Shown here: positions 17,182-26,124 of the stretch, in pieces
Layout of the letters: every line of letters starts with the position of its first letter
How positions within the stretch are numbered: the stretch's first letter is position 1
DNA from: JALORV01 sp035429725
GTDB taxonomy: Bacteria > Pseudomonadota > Gammaproteobacteria > Burkholderiales > Burkholderiaceae_F
DNA length: 64,000 nucleotides
Direction: 5' to 3'
NCBI GenBank assembly: GCA_035429725.1
Contig: DAOMFI010000002.1
Location: 30,196-94,195 of the forward strand
The notes under the pieces: model-generated
The model's input: only the letters and a program-made list of their open reading frames with translations
Databases searched by the model: none
Told to the model about the DNA's origin: nothing
Made by a program: the position numbers and the translations under genes

Positions 17182-18345
17182 ATGTCCCAGTTCCAGCTGA
17201 ACAGCGAGCAGATACTGATTCAAGACGCGATCCGGCGGATGGTGGAGCGCGACATCGCGCCGATCCTGAAGGCGCGCGACCCGGACAAGCCGTTGCCGAA
17301 GGAGGACATGCTGCGCATCCTGCAGGTCTGCGCCGCGCAGGGCCTGACCTGCGCGCGCGTGCCGGAAAGCGCCGGCGGCGCCGGCCTGCCGACTCTGGTC
17401 TACGGACTGATGGTCGAGGAGCTGCCGGCGGTGGTCACCCTCGCGACCATGGGGCAGGAAGTCACGGCCACACGCATCCACTACGACAGCACGCCCGAGC
17501 AGCGCGAGCGCTTCCTGCCGGACATCATGGCGGGGCGACGCATCACCTGCACCGGTACCACCGAACCCGATGTGGGCTCCGACCCACGCGGGGTCAAGAC
17601 GCGCCTGGAAGACGACGGCCCCGATCACTACCGCCTGACGGGGCGCAAGATGTGGATCACGAATGCCAGCATCTGCGACCTGATCAACGTCACGGCGGCT
17701 TTCGGCAAGGACGCCCACGGCCGCGGCAAGACGACGCGCATCATCGTCGAGCGCGACGAATCGCCGTTCGAGGCCCGGGAGATTCCGACGCTGGGACTGC
17801 GGCAGGGCCACCTCGGCGAGGTCGCGTTCGACAACTGCAGGGTCCCGAAGCGCAACGCGCTGGGCGCACCGGGTGACGCCGCCCGCGTGCTGAACCTCAC
17901 CTGGCTAGCCAACCGCCCGATCCTCGGCCTGTGCGCGGTTCACCTCGCGAAGCGCGCCCTCGACGCCGCCCTACGGTATGCCGGTGAACGCCAGCAGTTC
18001 GGCAAGCCGATCGCCGCGTTCCAGCTGGTCCAGGAGATGCTCGCCGACATTTCGGCGGCGGTCACCACCAGCCGCCTGCTCTGCTATCACGCGCTGTCGG
18101 CCATCGACGCCGGCGAAGAGGCGAACCACCTGTCCGCGATGTCCAAGCGGTACTCGCTCACCGCCTGCCTGCGGGCGATCTCGCTCGCGATGGAGGTGCA
18201 CGGGGCGATGGGCATCAGCCGCGAAGTCGGCCTCGAGGAACTGTTCCGGGATGCGCGGATGCTGCCGATCCCCGACGGCACCCATCAGATCATGACCCTG
18301 ATCGAGGGCCGCGAGCTGACCGGCATCCAGGCGTATCGCCCCTAG
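17182..18345 (+). CDS. Acyl-CoA dehydrogenase with Asp at the catalytic position
   Basis: A 387-residue acyl-CoA dehydrogenase. Motifs are CTGTTEPDVGSDPRG, LTGRKMWITNASICD, RQQFGKPIAAFQLVQ and MEVHGAMGISREVGLEE. The C-terminal loop reads IPDGTHQIM, so Asp365 occupies the place of the usual catalytic Glu in YEGT. The one-carbon-shorter base suggests a bulky or cyclic acyl chain. It lies 60 bp after the BadI-like gene, where a dehydrogenase acting early in ring beta-oxidation would be expected; that assignment is inference. Confidence 0.9.
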   Translation: MSQFQLNSEQILIQDAIRRMVERDIAPILKARDPDKPLPKEDMLRILQVCAAQGLTCARVPESAGGAGLPTLVYGLMVEELPAVVTLATMGQEVTATRIHYDSTPEQRERFLPDIMAGRRITCTGTTEPDVGSDPRGVKTRLEDDGPDHYRLTGRKMWITNASICDLINVTAAFGKDAHGRGKTTRIIVERDESPFEAREIPTLGLRQGHLGEVAFDNCRVPKRNALGAPGDAARVLNLTWLANRPILGLCAVHLAKRALDAALRYAGERQQFGKPIAAFQLVQEMLADISAAVTTSRLLCYHALSAIDAGEEANHLSAMSKRYSLTACLRAISLAMEVHGAMGISREVGLEELFRDARMLPIPDGTHQIMTLIEGRELTGIQAYRP

Positions 18346-18357
18346 CTGCAGGAGCGC

Positions 18358-20391
18358 GTGTCCAGCGACCTCGCCCGCGCACTGACCGGCGTGACTGTCC
18401 TGGAACGGGACGGGCGGCTTGCCGTCGGTCTGTGCGGGCAGCTGCTGCGCGGACTCGGCGCCACCGTCGTGCGCTGGGAGCGGGACGAGCCCACGTTCCC
18501 GGACCTGACGGCGGCCGCGCGTGCGCACGCTGTGCGCGCGGTGCGAAACGGGAAGGCCTGCCGCCGGCAGGCCGATGCACAGGCGACGTGGGAGGCGCTG
18601 CTCACGAGCGCCGACGTCGTTCTGATCGAACCGGACCGCGCGGACGAGCCCGCGGCGCTGACGCGGGTCGCGCGGATCGTCTGTTCGATCTCCGCCCACG
18701 GACTCGATGCCGGCGGCCCGCTGGCGGCGAGCGAGGTCGAGCTTCAGGCGCAGGCGGGGCTGATGGCCGCGACCGGCGCGGTGGGCGGACCGCCGGAGGC
18801 GATCGCGATTCCTGTCGTCGAGATGGTCACGGCGATCAATGCGGCCACGGCTGTCCTTGCCGCCCTGCGCGCCGGCGGAGAGGCGCCGCAGCTGCTCGAC
18901 ATTGCGCTGTTCGACAGCTCGTTGGCGCTGTTCACGACCTTCGTCGGTACCGTGCACGTGGGCAAGGGGAGGGGCTACCGGCTCGGCGCGGCCCATCACC
19001 TGTGCGCGCCGTGGAACGTCTACCGAACCGGCGACGGCTGGTTGCAACTGTGCTCGGCGAACGACGACGAGTGGCGCAAGGTGCTCGAGGTGATCGGACG
19101 GAGCGACCTGCAGGCCGAGCCACGCTACGGCAGCGGCGGCGCGCGCGTGACTCACGTACAGGAAGTGGACGGCCTAGTTTCCGGGTGGACGGCAAGTCGC
19201 ACCTCCGAGGAAGCGGTGGCGGCCTTCCAGGCCGCCGGCGTGCCCGTTGGGCGGGTTCGGCGCATTCCCGACCTGCTCGCGACCCGGGCGCGGCAAGGTG
19301 CGCGCACCGAGCCGACCTGCGGGATCGACGCCTTCCTGAAGTTCGAAGCCAGCCAAGCGCCGGCCGCCGCCGTCGCTCGGCGCACGCCGAGTTCGTCGTC
19401 TTCGGCCGCTTCGCCGCTCGCCGGCGTGCGCGTGCTGGAGATCGGCCCGTACACCGCGGGGCCCCTGGCGGGGCGCTACCTCGCCGAGCTCGGGGCGGAG
19501 GTCATCAAGATCGAGCCGGCGAGCGGGGAGGTGTCGCGGCAGTGGGAGCCGAAAGGCGGGCCGTGGAGCGTGTTCTTCGTGAACGCCAACCTCGGCAAGA
19601 AGTTTCTCTCGCTGGATCTTCGCGCCGAGGCCGACCGCGAGTGCTTCCTGCAGCTCGCGGCGACCACCGACGTCGTGCTCACCAACCTGAAGCCCGGCGC
19701 GCTCGACCGTCTGGGCGTCGGCCCGGCGCAGTTGCTTTCGCGTTTTCCCCGGCTCTTGTTCTGCTCGATTTCCGGTTTCGGGTCGACGGGCGATGCGCGG
19801 CCGGCGCTCGACACGGTGGTCCAGGCCGAGGCGGGCGTCATGTCGCTCGTCGGCGACGGCACGCAGCCGCTGCGCATCGGCGTGTCGATCGCGGACCAGG
19901 GCGCGGCACACGCCGCGCCGCTCGCCATCCTGGCCGCGCTCGCGCGGCGCGAGCGCGAAGGAGCCGGCGGCGCGCTCGACCTCTCGATGTTCGACGTGAC
20001 CGCCTGGCTGACTGAACTCAGCTGGCCGTCCGGCGCGCCGGCCGTACGTCCGTGGACCCGGGTCGAGGCGAGCGACGGCTGGGTCATGGTGGACGCGGCC
20101 GGCGCGGAACTGCAGATGGAGGTGGCGCGCGGCGCCGACCGCCTCCGACTGGCGGAAGCATTCATGGGCCGCGGACGGCGGGCGGTGCCCGTCCTCGAGA
20201 TGGACGAAGTCTTCCGGCATCCGACGGTGCAGCGGCGCTCGCTCGTGCGCCTGGTCGGCGCCGCGGGCGAAGCGGTGCCGGTGCTGCGGGCGCCACAGCG
20301 CCTGTCGACCGACGCGGCCGACGATCGCCGTGCCTGCGCCGCGCCCGACGCGGACCGTTCCGCTCTGCTCGGCAATACGGGGCCGAACTAA
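18358..20391 (+). CDS. Tandem CaiB/BaiF CoA-transferase fusion (1)
   Basis: A 677-residue protein made of two class III CoA-transferase modules, about 1-310 and 352-677, joined by a Ser/Ala-rich linker (PSSSSSAAS). The second module has the canonical start GVRVLEIGPYTAGPLAG, NANLGKKFLSLDL and LDTVVQAEAGVM with nucleophile Asp485. The first module is divergent: its start lacks the usual pattern, and the nucleophile position is Glu126 (ASEVELQAQAG). These enzymes normally work as interlocked homodimers, so the fusion probably folds as a pseudo-dimer with one working site. GTG 18358 has CAGGAG upstream. It is the last gene of the plus-strand operon and its stop overlaps the next gene tail to tail. 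Confidence 0.88.
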   Translation: MSSDLARALTGVTVLERDGRLAVGLCGQLLRGLGATVVRWERDEPTFPDLTAAARAHAVRAVRNGKACRRQADAQATWEALLTSADVVLIEPDRADEPAALTRVARIVCSISAHGLDAGGPLAASEVELQAQAGLMAATGAVGGPPEAIAIPVVEMVTAINAATAVLAALRAGGEAPQLLDIALFDSSLALFTTFVGTVHVGKGRGYRLGAAHHLCAPWNVYRTGDGWLQLCSANDDEWRKVLEVIGRSDLQAEPRYGSGGARVTHVQEVDGLVSGWTASRTSEEAVAAFQAAGVPVGRVRRIPDLLATRARQGARTEPTCGIDAFLKFEASQAPAAAVARRTPSSSSSAASPLAGVRVLEIGPYTAGPLAGRYLAELGAEVIKIEPASGEVSRQWEPKGGPWSVFFVNANLGKKFLSLDLRAEADRECFLQLAATTDVVLTNLKPGALDRLGVGPAQLLSRFPRLLFCSISGFGSTGDARPALDTVVQAEAGVMSLVGDGTQPLRIGVSIADQGAAHAAPLAILAALARREREGAGGALDLSMFDVTAWLTELSWPSGAPAVRPWTRVEASDGWVMVDAAGAELQMEVARGADRLRLAEAFMGRGRRAVPVLEMDEVFRHPTVQRRSLVRLVGAAGEAVPVLRAPQRLSTDAADDRRACAAPDADRSALLGNTGPN

Positions 20392-21755
20392 CCGGCGAAG
20401 AGGTCGACCAGCGCCTGCCCGTCGGTCATGCTCCACAGCGTACGCCGCGCAGCCGCCACGTCGAACCGCAGGCCGGCAGAGTCAATCAGCGCCTGCCCCT
20501 TCGCCTCGATCGCCTCCACCGACAGCGGACGCGCCGGCGTGCCCCGGCTGTCCATCACCAGCGCTTCGCGCCGTGCGCCATCGCGGAAGTGCAGTTCGAC
20601 GGCCGCGCCCATGCGCGCCGGGTAGTCCTTCTCGATCTCGACGTCGCGCGTGCCGTCGACCTTGTCGGCCAGCGCGAGGATCCTCGGGTCGTCGAAGAAG
20701 TCTTCGCGGTAGGCGTCGAAGCGCCTCGACCCATAGGCCAGCGTGGCGCCGACGACATACGGCAGGCTGTACTGCGCGGCCATCACGGAGCGCGGCCGCC
20801 GCAGCATGTGCTGGTCGAAGACCACCTCGGGCGCGCGCACCCGGATCCGCTCCAGGCCGTCCAGCGGAAGGGTGAAGGCGTCGGAGACTTCCTCGAGCGC
20901 GTCGATCAGCGAGTGGAACAGGCGACAGCACGAATAGGGCTTCATGCTGATGTCGTGAATCTGCAGCCGGGCGCTCGGGGCACGCTGCAAGTGCCCGGCG
21001 TTGGCGCCCGACCCGTACAGGGCCATCAGCCCATATTTGCCGTCGAGCGCGCGCACCGGCGCCGCAATGCCGGCCCTGGCCATGCCCGCCGCCAGCACGC
21101 CGTGCTGCGCGCCGTAACCGGCATGTAGCCGCTTCACGGTGGTTCCGGCCGGTTCGTCGGAGAACTGCATCGAGCCGCCCGTCAGCGAAAGCGCGTGGCC
21201 CCACGCGCAGGCGAGCGTCGCCGCATCGAATCCGTGCAGCGCGCCGACGCCGGCGGCCGCCCCGAAGGCGCCGAACAGCGACGTCGGGTGAAAACCGCGT
21301 GAAATCACCGCGTGCGCGTTCACGGCCATGCCCACGCGCGACATCGCCTCGTAGCCCGCGGCGATCGCCGCGTACACCTGCATCGCCGTGGCGCCGGATC
21401 CGGCGGCCGTGGACAGCACGGCCGGGATGATGACCGCTCCGGGATGGCTCATCGATGCGTTGTGCGTGTCGTCCAACTCGTATCCGTGGCCGGCCGATCC
21501 GTTGACGAGGGCCGCGACCTGCGGCGTCGTGCGAAAGCCGCCACCGACCACCGGCGCCGCGCCGCCCCCGCGGAACTCGCCGGCCCACGTCGCCAGCGCG
21601 CGCGACCACGGCATCGTCGCGCCGAAGATGGAAACGCCGAGCAGGTCGAGCACCAGCCGGCGCACCTGCTCGACATCCGGGGCGGCCAGCGGCCCGCGTC
21701 CGATGCGTTGGATGTCCTCCGCGAACGCGACCGTCGGGTTGGGTAGATCGGCCAT
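20388..21755 (-). CDS. MmgE/PrpD family protein (paralog 4)
   Basis: A 455-residue MmgE/PrpD protein. Motifs are VNGSAGHGYELDDTHN (84-99), SHPGAV with His104, RGFHPTSLFG (153-162), TTVKRLHAGYG (205-215, Lys208) and KPYSCCRLFHS. The usual DFDD becomes ELDD, but the second pair of acids is kept. It starts at ATG 21755 and is downstream of a CaiB gene (36-bp gap) in the leftward operon that ends with it. It converges on the tandem CoA-transferase with a 4-bp overlap of the stop codons. Confidence 0.88.
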   Translation of the reverse strand: MADLPNPTVAFAEDIQRIGRGPLAAPDVEQVRRLVLDLLGVSIFGATMPWSRALATWAGEFRGGGAAPVVGGGFRTTPQVAALVNGSAGHGYELDDTHNASMSHPGAVIIPAVLSTAAGSGATAMQVYAAIAAGYEAMSRVGMAVNAHAVISRGFHPTSLFGAFGAAAGVGALHGFDAATLACAWGHALSLTGGSMQFSDEPAGTTVKRLHAGYGAQHGVLAAGMARAGIAAPVRALDGKYGLMALYGSGANAGHLQRAPSARLQIHDISMKPYSCCRLFHSLIDALEEVSDAFTLPLDGLERIRVRAPEVVFDQHMLRRPRSVMAAQYSLPYVVGATLAYGSRRFDAYREDFFDDPRILALADKVDGTRDVEIEKDYPARMGAAVELHFRDGARREALVMDSRGTPARPLSVEAIEAKGQALIDSAGLRFDVAAARRTLWSMTDGQALVDLFAG

Positions 21756-21791
21756 GCACTTGCTCCTAAGCGGTTCGCGGCGCCCTCGATT

Positions 21792-22961
21792 TCAGCGTCC
21801 CGCCTCTCGGCGGATCTGCTCCGTGTGTTCGCCGAGACCTGGCGCGTGGCGACGGGCAGGATCAGCGAGGCCCGAGCGCGCGAGCGGATCGCGCAGCAGC
21901 GGAATGCGGCCATCGCGCGGGTGCTCGAGCCACTGCACCACGTCGCGCGCGCGCGCCTCGCTCGACTGCAGCACCTCGTCGGCCTCGTAGACCGGACAGA
22001 TGGGAATGTGGGCCTCCGCCATGCGTCGGCACAACTCGTCGCGGTCGAGCGATCCGCACAGCTGTTCGAGCGCGGCGCGATACGCCGGCGCGTTCTCGCC
22101 GTGGTCGCTGTGGCGGTCGCTCCAGTCCTCGTCGTGGTCCATCAGGTCCGGACGGCCTATGTATTCGCAGAACCGCTTCCACGTATGCGGCTCCAGCAGG
22201 CTCACCGTGACCGATTTGCCGTCGCGCGTGGCGTAGGTGTTGTAGCGCGGGTTGCGTCCCCAGACCTCGAGTTCCGGCTGGCCGGCGAATCCGGCCGCGC
22301 GTGCCATCGCGCCGGACAGCATGATCTGCGACCACGCGACCAGGCTGTCGTACATCGGCACCTCGATGTGGCACCCGCGCCCGTCGCTGTTGCGCCGCAG
22401 GAGCGCCGCAAGGATGCCAATCGCCGCATAGGCGGCGGCGGCGTAGTCGCCCGCCTGGAAGCCGGGCAACGGCGGTGGCGCGTCGGCCTTGCCAAGCAGG
22501 CCGGTGAGACCCTGGATCGACAGGTCGTGCGCCGCCATGCCGGCCAGCGGGCCGTCGCTGCCGAAGCCGTTCAGCGAGCAGTAGATCAGGCGCGGGTTGC
22601 TCTTTGCGACCGTTTCGAAATCCACGCCCAGATTCTTCGCGACGCCCGGCCGGAACGACTCCACCATTATGTCTGCGGAATCGATCAGGCGATGCGCGAG
22701 CCCGCGGTCGTCGGCACTGGTCATGTCGAGGACGACGCTGCGCTTGTTCCGGTTGACGTTCGAGAAGTAGACGCCGTTCTCGGCGTAGTTGGGCGGGTTG
22801 TGCCGGCTGTAGTCGCCGACGCCCGGCTGCTCGATCTTGACGACGTCGGCGCCGAGGTCGCCCAGCACCTGGGTCGACCACGGGCCAGGGAGAAGACGGC
22901 TGAAATCGACGACGCGCACGCCGTCGAGCGGCAGGCGGTTCGCGGCCCTGGGTTCGGTCAC
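21792..22961 (-). CDS. CaiB/BaiF class III CoA-transferase
   Basis: A 389-residue single-module CoA-transferase. GVRVVDFSRLLPGPWSTQVL, LGADVVKIEQPGVGDYSR, NRNKRSVVLDM and NGFGSDGPLAG are typical; Asp146 in AAHDLSIQGLTG is the expected nucleophile. This form is close to alpha-methylacyl-CoA racemase-like members, so racemisation of a 2-methylacyl-CoA is an alternative to CoA transfer. It sits between a crotonase (12-bp gap upstream) and MmgE/PrpD paralog 4 in the leftward operon served by the Liv-type importer. Confidence 0.9.
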   Translation of the reverse strand: MTEPRAANRLPLDGVRVVDFSRLLPGPWSTQVLGDLGADVVKIEQPGVGDYSRHNPPNYAENGVYFSNVNRNKRSVVLDMTSADDRGLAHRLIDSADIMVESFRPGVAKNLGVDFETVAKSNPRLIYCSLNGFGSDGPLAGMAAHDLSIQGLTGLLGKADAPPPLPGFQAGDYAAAAYAAIGILAALLRRNSDGRGCHIEVPMYDSLVAWSQIMLSGAMARAAGFAGQPELEVWGRNPRYNTYATRDGKSVTVSLLEPHTWKRFCEYIGRPDLMDHDEDWSDRHSDHGENAPAYRAALEQLCGSLDRDELCRRMAEAHIPICPVYEADEVLQSSEARARDVVQWLEHPRDGRIPLLRDPLARSGLADPARRHAPGLGEHTEQIRREAGR

Positions 22962-22973
22962 TCGTTTGTCTCC

Positions 22974-23756
22974 TCAGCGGCCCTTGAAGGAGGCTTCGCG
23001 CTTCTCGAGAAACGCGCCGATCCCTTCGTTCTTGTCTTCGGTGCCGTAGATCGCGGTTACCAGGAAGCGCTCGAACTCGATCCCGGAAGTGAGGTCCATC
23101 TGCACGCCCGCGCGGATCGCCCGCTTCACGTACGCGAGCGACAGCGGCGCGCGCTTCTCGTAGACCTTGACCATCGCCTTCGCTTCCGCGAGGGCCTGGC
23201 CGGCGGGAACCAGCCGCTCGACGATCCCGCAGCGGTAGGCCTCATTGGCGTCGATCGACTCCGCGGAGAACATGATGTCGAGCGCCTTGCCCATGCCGAC
23301 GAGGCGCGGCAGCCGCTGCGTTCCGCCGGCGCCCGGCACCGTGCCGATCTTCGACGATGTCAGAGCGAAACTCGAGCCCTGCGCGGCGACCCGGATGTCG
23401 CAAGCCAGCACGAACTCGAAGCCGCCGGTCACGCAAAAACCCTCAATGGCGGCAATGACCGGCTTGTCGAGCCGCTCGACCGTGTCATTGAGCCGTTCCC
23501 AGTGCTTCATGTACTCGACGCCGTCGCGGGTCGACTTGATCGCCATTGCCTCGTTCAGGTCGGCTCCGGCGGAGAAGAACTTCGTGCCGCCGGTGACGAT
23601 GACGCCGCGCACGCGGTCGTCCGCTTCCGCCTCGCGGCATGCTTCGGCGATCTCGCGCATCATCTGCTTGCTGAAGGCGTTTCGCTTGTCGGGACGGTTC
23701 AGCGTGACGACGAACGCCGAACCGTCGACGGCGGTCTGCAGGGTTTCAAATGTCAT
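22974..23756 (-). CDS. Enoyl-CoA hydratase/isomerase family protein, one catalytic Glu replaced
   Basis: A 260-residue crotonase. NRPDKRNAFSKQM, the oxyanion-hole segment FFSAGADL (60-67) and GFCVTGGFEFVLACDIRVA are typical, and Glu114 matches the first catalytic Glu. The second catalytic Glu, in the pattern PEIKLGT-PG-GG, is replaced: the protein reads LTSSKIGTVPGAGGTQRL with Ser134 at that place. It may therefore be an isomerase, hydrolase or altered hydratase rather than a standard hydratase. It overlaps the hydrolase gene upstream by 11 bp. Confidence 0.87.
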   Translation of the reverse strand: MTFETLQTAVDGSAFVVTLNRPDKRNAFSKQMMREIAEACREAEADDRVRGVIVTGGTKFFSAGADLNEAMAIKSTRDGVEYMKHWERLNDTVERLDKPVIAAIEGFCVTGGFEFVLACDIRVAAQGSSFALTSSKIGTVPGAGGTQRLPRLVGMGKALDIMFSAESIDANEAYRCGIVERLVPAGQALAEAKAMVKVYEKRAPLSLAYVKRAIRAGVQMDLTSGIEFERFLVTAIYGTEDKNEGIGAFLEKREASFKGR

Positions 23757-24630
23757 GGTTCGCAGCCATTGAGGTTGATGGGCCGGTGGATTCGCGGTAC
23801 TCGCCCGCGAGGAAGCGCTCGATCAGGTCGTTGGTCCGGTCGGGCCGTTCGAACTGCAGCCAGTGGCCGGCGTCCGGAACGACTTCGAACGCGAGGTCGG
23901 GTGCCGCCGCGCGGCAGACCGCCGCTCGCGCATCGCGCGAGGGGTAGGGCGTCCGATCCTTCTCGCCGTACGCCAGCAGCAGCGGGCACCGCAGCTGCGC
24001 GAGAAACGCGGGCAGGCGGTTGGAGAAACTGAAGCGGTCGTTGAGATTCTGGAAACGCGCATGCGCCAGGTTCCAGGACTGGATCGCGATGGCGTCCTCG
24101 TCGACGCTCGCCGGGTGCGCCAGCATCATCGCCAGCAGGTTGTGGCGGATGAAGGCGCGGTCGCCTTCGGCGCCCTCGGGAAACGTCGAACGGGGGCGCC
24201 GGCCGAGCTCGCGGCCCACCGGGCGCTGGAATCCGCTGGGCGCGAAGAGAATCGTTCGATGGACGCCGCGGCCCAGCTGCGTTGCGACGCCGGCGCCGAT
24301 CAGGCCGCCGAACGAGAACGCCACGACATCGAACGAATCCGCCGCGGGGGCCGCCTCGCCGACGGCACGCACGACCCGCTGCACGTAATCGTCCAGCGAG
24401 ATGTTCTCCGGCACGTCGTCCGATTCACCGTAGCCCGGCAGGTCGACCGCGATCACGCGGTGACCACGGGCGAGGGGCTCGATGTTGCGCCACCAATGCA
24501 GCCACGAACCGGAACCGCCGTGCACGAGCACGAGCGGACGGCCGTCGCCCACCGTCCGGTAGACCACGCCGCTCGATGAGCGCCGGGCCGGCAGCGACGC
24601 CAGCCGCGGATTGCTGGTCGGTCCCTTCAA
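23746..24630 (-). CDS. Alpha/beta hydrolase
   Basis: A 294-residue alpha/beta-hydrolase fold protein. The oxyanion-hole motif LVHGGSGSWLHWW lies at about 34-46 and DLPGYGESD at 63-71. The nucleophile elbow is AFSFGG (Ser at about 106), the acid is in GEKDRTPYP, and the His is in DAGHWLQFE near the C-terminus. The catalytic triad therefore looks intact. The start is TTG 24630, overlapping the livG stop (TTGA). It may hydrolyse an ester, lactone or C-C bond of the imported compound or release CoA; the family does not decide. Confidence 0.85.
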   Translation of the reverse strand: MKGPTSNPRLASLPARRSSSGVVYRTVGDGRPLVLVHGGSGSWLHWWRNIEPLARGHRVIAVDLPGYGESDDVPENISLDDYVQRVVRAVGEAAPAADSFDVVAFSFGGLIGAGVATQLGRGVHRTILFAPSGFQRPVGRELGRRPRSTFPEGAEGDRAFIRHNLLAMMLAHPASVDEDAIAIQSWNLAHARFQNLNDRFSFSNRLPAFLAQLRCPLLLAYGEKDRTPYPSRDARAAVCRAAAPDLAFEVVPDAGHWLQFERPDRTNDLIERFLAGEYRESTGPSTSMAANHDI

Positions 24631-25364
24631 CCGTTGCTCCGTTCCAGCGGCTTGCCGAGATAGGCCTCGACGACCTCGCGCTTCTGGATCACGTCGTCCG
24701 GTAGGCCTTGCGCGAGTTCCCGGCCGAAGTCCATCACGTAGACGTAGTCGGACAGTTCCACCAGCGCCTGCACCACGTGCTCGATCATCAGCACGGTCGT
24801 CCCCGCTTCGCGGATCCGGCGCAGGACGTCCTTGATGTCCTCGATTTCCTCGTGCGTCAGGCCGCCCATCACCTCGTCCAGCAGCAGCAGGCGCGGCTTG
24901 GTGGCGAGGGCGCGCGCGAGTTCAAGCTTCTTCTTCGCGCCCAGTGTCAGTTCGCGCGCTTCCTTGGCGGCCTGGCGGCCGAGCCCTACAAGGCGCAGTG
25001 GCTCCATGCATTCCGCGCGGACCTGCTCGAGCGGTGTGCGCTGGCGCGGCCGCGAGAACAGGGCGCCGGCGATGACGTTGTCGAGCACCGACATCTCGTT
25101 GAACGGCTGGACCACCTGGAAGGTGCGGCCAATGCCGAGGCGGGCGACGTTATAGGGCGGCAGTCCGTGGATCGGCCGGCCCTCGAACGTGATCGTTCCC
25201 GACGTCGGCGGGAAGTAGCCCGTGATCAGGTTCAGCAAGGTGGTCTTGCCGGCACCGTTGGCGCCGAGGATGCCGACGAACTGGCCCTCATCGACCGTCA
25301 TCGTCAGCTTGTCGACGGCCTTCAGGCCGCCGAAATGCTTGGTGAGCCCTTCAACGCGCAGCAT
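24627..25364 (-). CDS. livG: ABC transporter ATP-binding protein LivG
   Basis: A 245-residue ATPase of a branched-chain-amino-acid-type (HAAT) importer. Walker A is GANGAGKTTL (about 34-43), the signature region reads LTLGAKKKLELARALA, Walker B is LLLLDEVMGGL, and the switch His is in MIEHVVQAL. The long insertion typical of LivG between Walker A and signature is present. Its gene overlaps livF by 14 bp. The substrate is probably an aromatic, alicyclic or branched carboxylate, judging from the enzyme genes that follow. Confidence 0.92.
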   Translation of the reverse strand: MLRVEGLTKHFGGLKAVDKLTMTVDEGQFVGILGANGAGKTTLLNLITGYFPPTSGTITFEGRPIHGLPPYNVARLGIGRTFQVVQPFNEMSVLDNVIAGALFSRPRQRTPLEQVRAECMEPLRLVGLGRQAAKEARELTLGAKKKLELARALATKPRLLLLDEVMGGLTHEEIEDIKDVLRRIREAGTTVLMIEHVVQALVELSDYVYVMDFGRELAQGLPDDVIQKREVVEAYLGKPLERSNG

Positions 25365-26124
25365 GGTGCGGATCCGACTGGAGGGAAGGCGCCGGGGTCG
25401 AAGGCCGGCGCGCGCGTGCTAGGAACGCCTCCTGGACGAGTTGTGAACCGCGCAACTCATCGGCGCTGCCCGCCAGCGCGATGCGTCCGTTGTTCAGCAC
25501 GTAGCCGCGGTGGGCGACCGACAGCGCCGCCTGCACGTTCTGCTCGACGAACAGGATGCTGATGCCCTGCTTCGCGGTCTGAAGAATCGCCTGGTAGACA
25601 TCGAGGATCACCTTCGGCGCCAGGCCGAGCGACGGCTCGTCCAGTACGAGCAGGCGCGGCTTGCCCATCAGGGCGCGGCCGATCGCGAGCATCTGCTGCT
25701 GCCCGCCGGACAGCAGCCCGGCCGTCTGGTCGCGGCGCTCGGCGAGGATCGGAAACAGCTCGAACACCTGGGCCAGCATCTGCTTGCGCGTCCAGCGCGC
25801 GCGCCGACAGTAGGCGCCGAGCACGAGGTTCTCCATCACGCTCAGGTAGGGGAAGACCTGGCGGCCTTCGGGCGACAGGCAGATGCCCTTTTCCACCCGG
25901 TAGTAGCTCGGCTTGTCGTCGATGCGTTCGCCCGCGAAATGCACCTCGCCGCTCCAGGCGCGCAGCAGCCCCGTCAGTACGCGCGTGGTGGTCGTCTTGC
26001 CGGCGCCGTTGGCGCCGATCAGGCACACCACTTCGCCCTCGTCGACCTGCAGGGACAGGTCGTGCAACACGATCGACTCGCCGTACCCGGCCCGCACGTT
26101 CGACATGCGAAGCAGGGCGGTCAT
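25351..26124 (-). CDS. livF: ABC transporter ATP-binding protein LivF
   Basis: The 257-residue second ATPase of the importer. Start ATG 26124 overlaps the livM stop by four bases. Walker A is GANGAGKTTTTRVL, the signature is LLSGGQQQMLAIGRAL, and Walker B is RLLVLDEPSLGLAP followed by LFVEQNVQAAL. GYVLNNGRIALAGS near the end is typical of LivF. A Pro/Ser/Ala-rich C-terminal tail of about 25 residues follows ARARR and probably is not part of the fold. Confidence 0.93.
   Translation of the reverse strand: MTALLRMSNVRAGYGESIVLHDLSLQVDEGEVVCLIGANGAGKTTTTRVLTGLLRAWSGEVHFAGERIDDKPSYYRVEKGICLSPEGRQVFPYLSVMENLVLGAYCRRARWTRKQMLAQVFELFPILAERRDQTAGLLSGGQQQMLAIGRALMGKPRLLVLDEPSLGLAPKVILDVYQAILQTAKQGISILFVEQNVQAALSVAHRGYVLNNGRIALAGSADELRGSQLVQEAFLARARRPSTPAPSLQSDPHHAAR

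Noticed and set aside
23746..24630. Unusual nucleophile elbow (AFSFGG) in the alpha/beta hydrolase as a sign of inactivity
   Set aside because: Ala is an accepted small residue at that position, and the acid and His are in place.
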